In this document: in pieces, positions 54,370 to 63,373 of the stretch
Position numbering within the stretch: the stretch's first letter is position 1
How the letters are laid out: each line of letters begins with the position of its first letter
Source of the DNA: Desulfobacula toluolica Tol2
Lineage (GTDB): Bacteria > Desulfobacterota > Desulfobacteria > Desulfobacterales > Desulfobacteraceae
Direction: 5' to 3'
DNA length: 64,000 nucleotides
Assembly (NCBI RefSeq): GCF_000307105.1
Contig: NC_018645.1
Location: 4,288,001-4,352,000 of the forward strand
Position numbers and translations under genes: made by a program
Notes under the pieces: model-generated
The model's database searches: none
What the model was told of the DNA's origin: nothing
What the model saw: only the letters and a program-made list of their open reading frames with translations

Positions 54370-55071
54370 ATGAATAAAGAACTTGAGTTTGTAAAAGACA
54401 TGTTTGACAGTATTGCACCAAAATACGATTTTTTAAACCGCCTTCTAAGTCTGCGCCAGGACACGGTCTGGAGAACCCAGATGGTAAAGGCTGCAGCTGT
54501 CAAAAAAGACGGCAGGGTTCTGGATGTTGCCTGCGGAACCTGTGACGTGGCTTTGGAAATCAGTTCCCAGCTAAAAGAACAGGTTCAAGTTTTCGGACTT
54601 GATTTTTCTTTTGGCATGTTAAGGCTCGGCAAACAAAAACTGATAAAGCAAAACAAAAAAAACATTGCTCTTTTAAATGCTGATGCCCTTTGTCTTCCGT
54701 TTCAACATAATATGTTTGATGCCGTATTTATAGCTTTTGGCATTCGGAATATCATGGACCGTCAAAAGGCCACAAACGAATTTTTCAATGTTTTAAAAAG
54801 CGGCGGACGGCTGGCTGTTCTGGAACTGACCCCCCCGAAAAAAGGAATTTTGAGTTCGCTATACCTTCGGTATTTTCAAAAACTTTTGCCCGTTATCGGT
54901 TCATTTTTTTCAAAAGACCGGCAAGCCTATACCTACCTGCCGGAATCTGTATTAAAGTTCCCCTCCCCGGTTGAATTTTCAAAAATCTTGAAAACAGCAG
55001 GGTTTAAAAACATCCGGTTCAAACAAATGACCTTTGGAATTGTAACCTTGTTTGTCGGTATCAAGCCTTAA
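54370..55071 (+). CDS. menG: Demethylmenaquinone methyltransferase (UbiE/MenG)
   Basis: 233 residues from the ATG at 54370, preceded by CAGG; a TTG three codons earlier is possible. UbiE motifs are visible: FDSIAPKYDFLNRLLSL, the SAM loop VLDVACGTCDVALEI, FGLDFSFGMLRLG, DAVFIAFGIRN and LELTPPKKG. Methylates demethylmenaquinone to menaquinone, the quinone used by Hmc-type respiration. A partial mqnB-like gene at the right edge suggests the futalosine route supplies the precursor. Confidence 0.92.
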   Translation: MNKELEFVKDMFDSIAPKYDFLNRLLSLRQDTVWRTQMVKAAAVKKDGRVLDVACGTCDVALEISSQLKEQVQVFGLDFSFGMLRLGKQKLIKQNKKNIALLNADALCLPFQHNMFDAVFIAFGIRNIMDRQKATNEFFNVLKSGGRLAVLELTPPKKGILSSLYLRYFQKLLPVIGSFFSKDRQAYTYLPESVLKFPSPVEFSKILKTAGFKNIRFKQMTFGIVTLFVGIKP

Positions 55072-55073
55072 TT

Positions 55074-55102
55074 GAGCCGGACACTGTCATAGTGTCCGAC
55101 TC
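55074..55102. terminator. Hairpin after menG
   Basis: CGGACACT and AGTGTCCG, extended by GAG/CTC, form a stem with loop GTCAT directly after the stop, followed by a T-rich stretch. Intrinsic terminator for menG. Confidence 0.7.
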
Positions 55103-55180
55103 TATTTTAAGGAAAAAGTTATAATTTTTACAGCTGCACTGATTTGCCGGGTCAAAAATCTTGATATATCATTTGCCGTC

Positions 55181-56800
55181 TTAAAAAGTTTTTTTAAGAA
55201 TAGTATGCTGCAACCCATTTAAATCATCTTTTTCAGGGTATTCAATATTATAATGCAGTCCCCGGCTTTCCTTTCTCATTAATGCGGATTTAATGATCAA
55301 TTCAGCCACCGTGGCAAGGTTTCGAATTTCAATCAAATCAGAGGTCACCTTAAAATCCCAATAATATTCATTGATTTCTTCATTAATATTTTGGATTCTT
55401 CTTAACGCCCGCTGCAGACGTTTGTCAGACCTCACAATGCCGACATAATTCCACATCAGCCGCCGGATTTCATCCCAGTTGTGAGATAAAACAATGGCCT
55501 CGTCACTGTCTGCTGCATCGGTTTCATCCCACGGATCAAGGGAAGCGGTTATTTTGTTGTCAATGGACTCAAATTCTTCAACTGAGGATTGATAGGCCCT
55601 GTGAGAATAAACCAATGCTTCCAGCAGGGAATTTGAGGCAAGCCGGTTGGCACCGTGAAGTCCGGTGCAGGCGGTTTCCCCCACTGCGTAAAGCCTTTGA
55701 ACATCTGTCTTACCGTTCAGGTCGGTGGCCACTCCGCCGCACATGTAATGGGCAGCAGGAACAACAGGTATGGGATCTTTTGTCATGTCAATCCCGTACT
55801 CAAGACATTTGGCGTAAATATTGGGGAATCTTTTTTTGATAAATTCAGGATCTTTATGGGTGATATCCAGAAAAACAGCATCCGCTCCGGTCTTTTTCAA
55901 CTCACTGTCAATGGCCCTTGCCACAACATCCCTGCATGCAAGCTCTTTTTCAGGGGCATATTTTTCCATAAACCGCCGGCCTTTGGAATCAATCAAAACA
56001 GCGCCCTCACCTCTGACGGCTTCTGAAATAAGAAAATTTTTTGCTTCCGGATGATACAGACATGTAGGATGAAATTGTACGAACTCAAGATTTGCCACCG
56101 ATGCCCCGGCCCGGTAGGCCATGGCAATTCCGTCACCGGTTGCAATGTCAGGATTGGATGTATACAGATAAACTTTGCCTGCTCCCCCGGTTGAAAGAAG
56201 GGTAACCCCGGCATAAAAGGTTTCAATTTTACCGGTTTTATTGTCCAGTACATATGCCCCGCAGCAGATATTCTCATGCTGGGTGACAACAAGGCCGCTT
56301 CGAATACTGCTGGAAAACGTGATCAAGTTGACGGCAATGTGATCCTCTAAAATCGTTATATTCTCATTTTCCTCGACATTTTTCACCAAAGTGTCTTCAA
56401 TCTCTTTACCGGTCAGATCATGGGCATAAACAATTCTTTTAACAGAATGGCCCCCTTCTTTGCCCAGTGCAAAATCGTATTCACCTTCACCGTCTTTATT
56501 AAAATGGGCACCTTGCCTGACAAGCTCTTTTATTCTGTCTGGCCCGTTTTCCACAACCATCTTGACCACATCTTTGTTGCAAAGCCCGTCACCTGCACCA
56601 AGGGTGTCTTGAATATGAAGGTCAAAGGAATCAATGGAGCTGAATACTGCGGCTATTCCTCCCTGAGCCAGAGCCGTATTGGTTTTCTGGATCTTTTTTT
56701 TTGTAATGATGGTGACTTTGCCGAATTCAGACACTTTCAGGGCATAACTTAAGCCGGCAATCCCGCTTCCGATAACCAAAAAATCAGTTCTTTTAATCAT
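55181..56800 (-). CDS. nadB: L-aspartate oxidase
   Basis: 539 residues. FAD motif DFLVIGSGIAGLSYALKV, substrate-loop segment TALAQGGIAAVFSS, QFHPTCLYHPEAKNFLISEAVRGEGA, and VPAAHYMCGGVATDLNGKT with the closing GLHGANRLASNSLLEALVYS. NadB oxidises aspartate to iminoaspartate, the first step of NAD biosynthesis; in anaerobes fumarate accepts the electrons. It overlaps the stop of the SH3/anchor gene by 4 bp. Succinate dehydrogenase flavoprotein is excluded by length and motif details. Confidence 0.93.
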   Translation of the reverse strand: MIKRTDFLVIGSGIAGLSYALKVSEFGKVTIITKKKIQKTNTALAQGGIAAVFSSIDSFDLHIQDTLGAGDGLCNKDVVKMVVENGPDRIKELVRQGAHFNKDGEGEYDFALGKEGGHSVKRIVYAHDLTGKEIEDTLVKNVEENENITILEDHIAVNLITFSSSIRSGLVVTQHENICCGAYVLDNKTGKIETFYAGVTLLSTGGAGKVYLYTSNPDIATGDGIAMAYRAGASVANLEFVQFHPTCLYHPEAKNFLISEAVRGEGAVLIDSKGRRFMEKYAPEKELACRDVVARAIDSELKKTGADAVFLDITHKDPEFIKKRFPNIYAKCLEYGIDMTKDPIPVVPAAHYMCGGVATDLNGKTDVQRLYAVGETACTGLHGANRLASNSLLEALVYSHRAYQSSVEEFESIDNKITASLDPWDETDAADSDEAIVLSHNWDEIRRLMWNYVGIVRSDKRLQRALRRIQNINEEINEYYWDFKVTSDLIEIRNLATVAELIIKSALMRKESRGLHYNIEYPEKDDLNGLQHTILKKTF

Positions 56801-57414
56801 AACAGGCTACTTCTTTTCTTTTTACGAGTACTTAAACCAAAAAACAGGCCCACAATAAAAACACTTGTACCAATGATAAACCAAAGTTTGGGTTCACTGT
56901 TCAAATCACTCTCCAAAGTCTCAATCCGACTTTTCTGTGTCTCATACTGCTGCATCATTTTTTTATACTTTGTATCAAGCATTAAGAATTCAGCAGATTC
57001 CTGTTTCAATTTTTTATATTTTTCTTCTACCTGGATCAATTCCGCATTTTTAACCGTAAGATTTTTGTTTTTTTCCTGAACCGCTTCCAACTTTAAAATC
57101 AGGCCCTGATTGCTGTTTTTCAACTGTTCAACCAAAAGGGCATCCGGTACTTTCTGTGTTAAAAATCTTGACAAAACCCAACCGGTTTTTCCTGCACTGG
57201 TTCTAACCTGGGACCAGTCTGTTTGATATTCAACAATTTCAAGCTTGGTGCCTGATTTTAACATTTGAATAATTTTGTGTTCCACTCCCGGGCCTGTCCG
57301 CATTGTAATTTTTGTAACCCCTGTCACATAAATATCTTCAGCAAACGAAATACAGACAAGAAACAACACCATTGATAAAGACAGGATCAAAGTGTATTGA
57401 TATTTTTTTTTCAT
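56797..57414 (-). CDS. SH3-domain, coiled-coil, membrane-anchored protein
   Basis: 205 residues from the ATG at 57414; an in-frame ATG at 57459 with a GGAGG further upstream is possible but would bury the signal peptide. Signal sequence (YTLILSLSMVLFLVCISFAED), bacterial SH3 domain (30-95; ITMRTGPGVEHKIIQMLKSG, GKTGWVLSRFL), coiled coil (100-170) and C-terminal membrane helix (LWFIIGTSVFIVGLFFGL) with a basic tail. This is the architecture of TIGR04211-type SH3 and anchor proteins, probably facing the periplasm. Role unknown. Confidence 0.85.
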   Translation of the reverse strand: MKKKYQYTLILSLSMVLFLVCISFAEDIYVTGVTKITMRTGPGVEHKIIQMLKSGTKLEIVEYQTDWSQVRTSAGKTGWVLSRFLTQKVPDALLVEQLKNSNQGLILKLEAVQEKNKNLTVKNAELIQVEEKYKKLKQESAEFLMLDTKYKKMMQQYETQKSRIETLESDLNSEPKLWFIIGTSVFIVGLFFGLSTRKKKRSSLL

Positions 57415-57570
57415 CCGAGCGCTGTCTCCTTTTCTAAATTCGTAATTTTTATGTCCCATCCCTTATCATTGCCTCCTGTCAAGATCAACATGAAAAATCA
57501 TCTGGATTTATAATATTGAACAGTATCCATCCTAAAAATAATTTTACTTTGCGTACATCTTCATTTTTTA

Positions 57571-57666
57571 CAACTACTACGGGCAGACTTGGCCTTTCTC
57601 ATTGGTTTGCCCATAACAAAACATAAAAGTCGCTGTTTGAATTTTTAAAGGCTTTCATACATAAAA
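57571..57666 (+). repeat. Twin-hairpin repeat, copy K
   Basis: Plus-oriented copy in the region between the divergent SH3/anchor and archease genes. Stem 2 is altered to AAAAGTC against GGCTTTC, keeping a G-U pair. Confidence 0.85.
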
Positions 57667-57731
57667 ACCTTTAAAAGATTATTATATATGAACAGATAAA
57701 ATATGAAAAGTCCAAGATTATCAAACCGTTC

Positions 57732-57760
57732 TTGACACAAGAAGATATCTTATCTAAAAT
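57732..57760 (+). promoter_or_regulatory. Sigma70-type promoter for archease-rtcB
   Basis: TTGACA (57732-57737), a 17-bp spacer and TAAAAT (57755-57760), about 100 bp before the archease start. No sigma54 -24/-12 element is visible, unlike the rtcBA operon of E. coli. Confidence 0.65.
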
Positions 57761-57868
57761 TTCAGATCAAATGTTTTGTTTAATATGTTTTAAAATATCA
57801 CAAAGAAAACAGGTCTTCCTCAAAAAAACAAGTGTTGATTTTATAAAACAAATCAGTGTGAATATGTG

Positions 57869-58303
57869 ATGGTGCAATACAAAAAAATGATCCAATACAA
57901 ATTAATTGATCATACTGCGGATTTCGGCATTCAAGTTACTGCTGAAAACAAAAAAACACTGTTTGTCAATGCAGCCCTTGCCATGTTTGATCTGATCGCG
58001 GATACAGATAAAAACAGGGAGACACAAACCCTTTTTTTAGATATTTCAGGGGATGACTGGCCGGATTTGATGGTAAACTGGCTTCGGGAAATGCTGTATT
58101 TATGGAATGGCGAAGAAAAGCTGATTACCGCTGTTACAATAGAAAATTTAACGGGATATGAAATTAAGGCCTGTGTTCTCTGGTATCCCTTTGATCCGGA
58201 TAAGGATAAAATTAAAAATGAAATCAAAGCCGTCACCTATCACCAGATTGCCGTCACCCAAAGATCTCATGACTGGAATTCCCGGATTATTTTTGATATT
58301 TAA
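57869..58303 (+). CDS. Archease, RtcB cofactor
   Basis: 144 residues; the start is uncertain (GTG 57866, ATG 57869 or ATG 57887, none with a good site). Archease signatures: YKLIDHTADFGIQV with metal-binding acidic residues, LFVNAALAMFDLIAD, VNWLREMLYLWNGEE and IKAVTYHQIAV. It accelerates guanylylation and turnover of RtcB, whose gene lies 68 bp downstream on the same strand. Cytoplasmic. Confidence 0.9.
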   Translation: MVQYKKMIQYKLIDHTADFGIQVTAENKKTLFVNAALAMFDLIADTDKNRETQTLFLDISGDDWPDLMVNWLREMLYLWNGEEKLITAVTIENLTGYEIKACVLWYPFDPDKDKIKNEIKAVTYHQIAVTQRSHDWNSRIIFDI

Positions 58304-58370
58304 ACACTCCTTTGCGCTGCGCAATCTTTAAGGCTTTGCTATCAAACCCGAACAAAGAAAAGAGACCTTC

Positions 58371-59804
58371 ATGCAGATAAAAAAAATTGATGATTTTCAA
58401 TGGCTTTTACCCCGAACAGGTTCCATGCGCGTACCGGGAATCATATATACCAATGAATCAGGACTGAATGCCATTAAAAAAGAGGAAACCTTCAAACAGG
58501 TTTGCAATGTAGCAAGTCTGCCCGGAATTATCAAGGCTTCCATGGCCATGCCGGACATTCACTGGGGCTATGGATTCCCCATCGGCGGGGTTGCGGCATT
58601 TGACTGGGAAACCGGTGTGATTTCACCCGGCGGAGTTGGATATGACATCAACTGCGGGGTACGCCTGGCCCGCACAAATCTTGAAGAAAAGGACGTTCGA
58701 CCGCATCTCAGAAATCTTATCAATGCCCTGTTCAGGGAGATTCCCTCGGGTATCGGATCAACGGGATCTTTGAAACTCACAAATTCAGAAGAAAAAAATG
58801 TCCTGAAAAAAGGAAGCCTGTGGGCTGTGCAGCAGGGCTTCGGCCATGCGTCAAATCTGGAGCGGACTGAAGATGGCGGATGTATGCCGGATGCGGACCC
58901 GGAAACTTTAAGCAAGCGGGCCTTGGAACGGGGAAAAAAACAATTGGGCACCCTGGGTTCAGGAAACCATTTTCTTGAAGTCGGCGTGGTAGAAACAATT
59001 TTTGACCTTGAAGCGGCAAGGGCATACGGCTTGTTTGAAGGCCAGGTCACATTAATGCTCCATACCGGCTCAAGGGGATTGGGATATCAGGTCTGTGACG
59101 ACCACCTGGCCATGATGACCAAACAGGCCAATAAGCTGGGGATAACCCTTCCGGACAGACAGCTTGTCTGCGCCAGGATTCAATCCGAACAGGGCCGTCA
59201 CTATCTGAGCGCCATGGCCTGTGCGGCAAATTATGCATGGGCAAACCGCCAGATCCTCATGCACAAGGCCGGCCTTGTCCTGATGGATATCCTGGGCATA
59301 AGCCCGAATACGCTGGGCATGAACCTGGTATATGACCTGTGCCATAACATTGCAAAAAAAGAATCCCACATCATTGATGGAAAAAAACAAATCGTATGCG
59401 TCCATCGCAAGGGAGCAACACGTTCATTCGGTCCTGGACACCCGTCCATCTGCCCTGAATACAGAAAAGTGGGCCAGCCCATACTGATACCGGGCGATAT
59501 GGGTACTGCCTCCTATGTGCTGGCCGGCACCCAAAGGGCTATGGAAGAAACCTTTGGCTCCACCTGCCACGGTGCGGGGCGTGTTTTAAGCCGAAAAGCC
59601 GCCAAAAAAGCGAGCAGAGGCCGATCCATCCAAAGAGAACTGGAAGACCTTGGAATTCTTGTGAAATGGACCGGCAGATCCACTTTAGCCGAGGAAATGC
59701 CCGATGCATATAAAGATATTTCCCAGGTGGTGGATATTGTCCACGGCGCAGGCTTGTCCAAAAAGGTGGCAAAACTTCGGCCCATGGCAGTGCTAAAAGG
59801 TTGA
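58371..59804 (+). CDS. rtcB: RNA-splicing ligase RtcB
   Basis: 477 residues with the RtcB motifs PGGVGYDINCGVRL, GSGNHFLEVGVVE, HTGSRGLGYQVCDDH and the guanylylation site in VCVHRKGATRSFGPGHP (His followed by RKGATR). Uses GTP and Mn2+ to join 2',3'-cyclic phosphate or 3'-phosphate ends to 5'-OH RNA, for RNA repair or tRNA healing. Paired with archease. No RtcA or RtcR gene is present. Confidence 0.95.
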   Translation: MQIKKIDDFQWLLPRTGSMRVPGIIYTNESGLNAIKKEETFKQVCNVASLPGIIKASMAMPDIHWGYGFPIGGVAAFDWETGVISPGGVGYDINCGVRLARTNLEEKDVRPHLRNLINALFREIPSGIGSTGSLKLTNSEEKNVLKKGSLWAVQQGFGHASNLERTEDGGCMPDADPETLSKRALERGKKQLGTLGSGNHFLEVGVVETIFDLEAARAYGLFEGQVTLMLHTGSRGLGYQVCDDHLAMMTKQANKLGITLPDRQLVCARIQSEQGRHYLSAMACAANYAWANRQILMHKAGLVLMDILGISPNTLGMNLVYDLCHNIAKKESHIIDGKKQIVCVHRKGATRSFGPGHPSICPEYRKVGQPILIPGDMGTASYVLAGTQRAMEETFGSTCHGAGRVLSRKAAKKASRGRSIQRELEDLGILVKWTGRSTLAEEMPDAYKDISQVVDIVHGAGLSKKVAKLRPMAVLKG

Positions 59805-59903
59805 CTCTCTGGGATTTCATGACATGCCAAATCAAAAAAAAACATTTTCAATCCTGAATATAGTTATGTATAATCATATTCATACTGTTTTACTGCTTTT
59901 TTT

Positions 59904-59921
59904 ATGGCAGTTCTCTGCCAT
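59904..59921. repeat. Small hairpin upstream of fadD
   Basis: ATGGCAG-TTCT-CTGCCAT, a perfect 7-bp stem with a 4-nt loop in the rtcB-fadD gap. It might be a remnant of the GCCATGGCAG end of the twin-hairpin repeat or a weak terminator for rtcB. Confidence 0.4.
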
Positions 59922-59999
59922 GGCCTTTAGTATGAGGATTTGGTACAAACACGGACTTTATCCCCGGCAACACACTTTAAACAATGAGGAGACATAAAA

Positions 60000-61739
60000 A
60001 TGATTGATCCTGTATGGAAAACCCCTTTTTGGCCGGAAGGCGTGGCACATATGTGTACGGATTACAAGTTTCCCTTGTTTAAATTCCTGGATGATTCTGC
60101 CCGGGAGCATCCCGATAAACCCTTTACCCTGTTTAATGGTGCGTCAAAAAACTTTGCCCAGGTCAAAGACACTGCCGACAGGATTGGAGCTTTTCTGGCA
60201 GGCAAAGGGATCAAAAAAGGAGATAAAATTGCCATATTTCTTCCCAATCTGCCCCAGTTCCCTGAAATTCTTTTCGGTATTCTCAAGGCAGGTGCGGTTG
60301 CCGTCAGCTGCAATCCGATTTACACGGCGTCCGAACTTCATCTCCAGTTAAAAGATTCCCAATCCAAAATGGTGTTCTGCATGGATCATCCCGTTTTCTA
60401 TCCAAACACTGTAAAAGCCGTTGAAGGTACGGATGTTGATACGGTTATCGTGTGCAATATCAAATCCTATCTGCCGAAATTCAAAGCATTTTTAGGCGGG
60501 CTTTTGGGTAAAATTCCAAGGGCCGGCAAAATAGCCCCCGGCCACCTGATGTTTGATGACATAATTGCATCCTCCAAACCCATCCCGCCGTCAATATCCA
60601 TAGACCCTGAAAAAGATACAGCGATCATGCTGTATACCGGCGGAACAACAGGCGTGCCAAAAGGTGCGGAACTAAGCCATACCAATTTCACATATGATGT
60701 CATGGCCATACTAGAATATGCCAGGTTTGTCCATGGTGACGGTAAAAAACCCGAACGCCTTTATCAAAAAGGTTTTCACTCGTTTCTTGGGGTTTTGCCC
60801 TGGTATCATTGCTTTGGCATTACCGTGGCCCTTTTGCTGTCGGTAAAACTTTCCGCCAAATTGATCTGCATTCCAGACCCCAGGGCAGGCAAACCGCCTT
60901 TTACAGAGGTTCTCAAAGCGGTTCAAAAATACAGACCCACATTCATGCCAGCCGTACCAACCATCTTTGTGGCCTTTACAAATCATGCCCTCATCAATCA
61001 ATATGATCTGTCCTCATTAATGGGATGTTTTTCAGGTGGCGCTCCCCTTCCCCCTGAAGTGTGCAAGCAATTTGAAGACAAAACAGGGTCCATTATTTTT
61101 GAAGGCTACGGATTAACGGAAACCGCACCTGTTGTCAGTGCAAACCCGACGTTTAAACAAAACCGAAAAATCGGCTCTATTGGATTTCCCCTGCCTGGAA
61201 CAGACATAAAAATACTTGATATTGAAGATCCCTCAAACCTGATGCCCCGTGGAGAAGACGGTGAAGTTGCCATTTGCGGCCCCCAGGTAATGAAAGGCTA
61301 TTGGAAAAACCCGGAAGCCAATGCTGAATCCTTTGTCCATATTGACGGAAACCGGTATTTTCTTACAGGAGATATCGGCCATATTGACAGCGAAGGGTAT
61401 GTTGCCATTACCGACCGGAAAAAAGACATGATCATTGTCAGCGGTTTCAATGTATACCCGCGGGATGTGGAAGATATTTTATATAACCATCCCAAAGTTG
61501 AGCTTGCGGCTGTAGTGGGAATACCCGATGAAAAAAGCGGAGAAAAGGTAAAGGCGTTTATCAAGTTAAAACAGGATGAAACTGCCACCCAGGAAGAAAT
61601 AAACGCTTTTTGCAAACAACACATGGCAGGCTACAAACGGCCTAAAATCATTGAATTCAGGGATGAGCTTCCCATATCCAATGTCGGCAAAGTCTTAAGA
61701 CGGATTCTCAGAGATGAAGAGCTTAAGAACTTTGGGTAA
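60000..61739 (+). CDS. fadD: Long-chain fatty acid-CoA ligase
   Basis: 579 residues. AMP-binding core: the P-loop-like IMLYTGGTTGVPKGAELSH, FEGYGLTETAPVV, YFLTGDIGHIDSEGYV with DRKKDMIIVSGFNVYP, and the C-terminal Lys in PISNVGKVLRR. Activates fatty acids to acyl-CoA at the membrane, feeding beta-oxidation and, through PhaJ, possibly PHA. TGAGGAG lies before the ATG. Its last 17 bp overlap the 3' end of convergent tcdA. Confidence 0.9.
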   Translation: MIDPVWKTPFWPEGVAHMCTDYKFPLFKFLDDSAREHPDKPFTLFNGASKNFAQVKDTADRIGAFLAGKGIKKGDKIAIFLPNLPQFPEILFGILKAGAVAVSCNPIYTASELHLQLKDSQSKMVFCMDHPVFYPNTVKAVEGTDVDTVIVCNIKSYLPKFKAFLGGLLGKIPRAGKIAPGHLMFDDIIASSKPIPPSISIDPEKDTAIMLYTGGTTGVPKGAELSHTNFTYDVMAILEYARFVHGDGKKPERLYQKGFHSFLGVLPWYHCFGITVALLLSVKLSAKLICIPDPRAGKPPFTEVLKAVQKYRPTFMPAVPTIFVAFTNHALINQYDLSSLMGCFSGGAPLPPEVCKQFEDKTGSIIFEGYGLTETAPVVSANPTFKQNRKIGSIGFPLPGTDIKILDIEDPSNLMPRGEDGEVAICGPQVMKGYWKNPEANAESFVHIDGNRYFLTGDIGHIDSEGYVAITDRKKDMIIVSGFNVYPRDVEDILYNHPKVELAAVVGIPDEKSGEKVKAFIKLKQDETATQEEINAFCKQHMAGYKRPKIIEFRDELPISNVGKVLRRILRDEELKNFG

Positions 61740-62460
61740 TCTGATTGATCACCTCGCCTGCAATGGTGAGACCGAAAACTCCGGGAACCCAGGATACGGT
61801 TCCAATGGGGGGTCTTGACCGGCCGTGATCCTTTAGTGCATCAACAGCATCTTCAGGGCGAAAGGCTTGCTTGTTCAAAGGTTTTTCAATAGAATAAACC
61901 GCTCTTATCCCTTCATAAAGCCCCCGCCTGTGAAGGCGCTGCCTGACCACCCTTGCCAAAGGACAGACACAGGTTTCACTGATATCTCCGGTTTTTATCA
62001 TGGAGACATCGGTTCTTCCTCCGGCCCCCATGCTGGAAACCGCGGCAAGATCCATCTGTCTTGCTTCGACCAGCAGGTTTATCTTTGAATTAAGACCGTC
62101 TATGGCATCCACCACAACATCAATATCTTTGAATAACAGATCCTCAAGACTTTGGGCATTGACAAATGAACTGTGGATCTGAACACGGCAATGCGGATTA
62201 ATATCTTTTACCCGTTCACCGGCAATGACGGCTTTTTGTCTGCCAATAGTGGAATGCAATGCAAACAGCTGACGGTTGATATTTGTTGCATCCACCCTGT
62301 CAAAATCAATGAGATGCAAATTTCCAACCCCTGCACGGGCAAGGGCTTCGGTTGCAAACGACCCCACTGCCCCCAGGCCGAAAACCGCCACGGTTGACTG
62401 TTGTATCTTTTCCATTGCCAATGCCCCGAGAAGCTGTCGGGTTCGAGCAAACTGATCCAT
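61723..62460 (-). CDS. tcdA: tRNA threonylcarbamoyladenosine dehydratase (TcdA)
   Basis: 245 residues of the ThiF/E1 superfamily: nucleotide loop VAVFGLGAVGSFATEALARAG, DFDRVDATNINRQL, VVDAIDGLNSK and SSMGAGGRTD match TcdA/YgdL, which cyclises t6A37 in tRNAs to ct6A using ATP. A ThiF/MoeB role is less likely because no sulfur-carrier gene is adjacent. Ends inside the fadD coding region on the opposite strand. Confidence 0.88.
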   Translation of the reverse strand: MDQFARTRQLLGALAMEKIQQSTVAVFGLGAVGSFATEALARAGVGNLHLIDFDRVDATNINRQLFALHSTIGRQKAVIAGERVKDINPHCRVQIHSSFVNAQSLEDLLFKDIDVVVDAIDGLNSKINLLVEARQMDLAAVSSMGAGGRTDVSMIKTGDISETCVCPLARVVRQRLHRRGLYEGIRAVYSIEKPLNKQAFRPEDAVDALKDHGRSRPPIGTVSWVPGVFGLTIAGEVINQITQSS

Positions 62461-62493
62461 TATGTGTCCTTTTATTATTTGTCTTTTTTTCCC

Positions 62494-62560
62494 TGTAACT
62501 GCAATGGCAGACCGGTCATTTCACCCAAGGGGTTGTGTACAACAAGAAATGAATGTCAAA
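62494..62560 (+). repeat. Twin-hairpin repeat, copy M (remnant)
   Basis: GTAACTGCAATGGCAGAC and TGTACAACAAGAAATGAATGTC resemble the first two thirds of a plus-oriented copy; stem 2 is decayed. Lies between tcdA and tatD. Confidence 0.45.
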
Positions 62561-62580
62561 CATTTGATTTGCAAAGAGTT

Positions 62581-63363
62581 TCATTTGAATATTGAATAAA
62601 ATAATTTCAAACTGTTCTCATAGGCATGCCGTGAAAAATCTTCAAATTCCATGCCGATTCTGTTGGATGCCAATTGTGCGATAGCCGGTAGATTTTTAGG
62701 TTCATTGAGTCTTGAAACAGTTGGTTCAGACAGATACGGATAAATATCCGGTGAATCCGTTTCTATCACAAAGCGATTTTTGGATACCCGTTTCAATGCA
62801 GCCACAACCTTTTTGGCCCCGGGATTTGTCACCGAACCTGAAAAAGAGATGAACAGGCCATGGGTTTCAAAAAAAGGAATCATGTCTGCCGAACCCGAAT
62901 AAGAGTGAATTAATCCCGGAACCTTTAGTTTTCCATGTTTTTTAAGAATATGGATAAAATCATCCCAGGCTTTCCTGATATGGATGGTAATGGGACGTTC
63001 CAGCTCCCTTGCCAGTGCCAGGTGGTGTTCAAACACCTTGATCTGTTCATCCCGGTCAACCGTTTTATCGGTAAAATCAAGCCCTGTCTCGCCAATACCG
63101 GACAGATAAGCCAAAAGATACTGTTCCAGACGTTCTTTCCATTGTTTGGATCGGGCTTTCACAAACCAGGGATGAATCCCGAAACAGGGCAGAACCGAAC
63201 GATACTGCCCTGACAATGTTGCCGTGAACTCAAAATTATCTTCACTGGTGGCACAGGACACCATGTACCTGACTTTTGCTTTGTCTGCGCGATCCAATAT
63301 ATGCGGGATATCGAAAAGTATCCGTGAATCATGCAAATGGCAATGTGAATCAATAAAATTCAT
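62581..63363 (-). CDS. tatD: TatD-family metal-dependent hydrolase
   Basis: 260 residues. Metal ligands in FIDSHCHLHD, the Glu in SGIGETGLDF, histidines in ITIHIRKAW and LIHSYSG, and the Asp in FVIETDSPDIYP. TatD proteins are DNases or exonucleases linked to DNA repair and turnover. A TatD/YcfH-type paralogue cannot be told apart here. Eleven bases after the mqnB-like stop, so co-transcribed. Confidence 0.9.
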   Translation of the reverse strand: MNFIDSHCHLHDSRILFDIPHILDRADKAKVRYMVSCATSEDNFEFTATLSGQYRSVLPCFGIHPWFVKARSKQWKERLEQYLLAYLSGIGETGLDFTDKTVDRDEQIKVFEHHLALARELERPITIHIRKAWDDFIHILKKHGKLKVPGLIHSYSGSADMIPFFETHGLFISFSGSVTNPGAKKVVAALKRVSKNRFVIETDSPDIYPYLSEPTVSRLNEPKNLPAIAQLASNRIGMEFEDFSRHAYENSLKLFYSIFK

Positions 63364-63373
63364 TCTTTCACAA

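Noticed and set aside
9402-62560. CRISPR array or attC sites as explanation of the repeats
   Set aside because: Copies are widely dispersed, in both orientations, with no regular spacers, cas genes or integrase.
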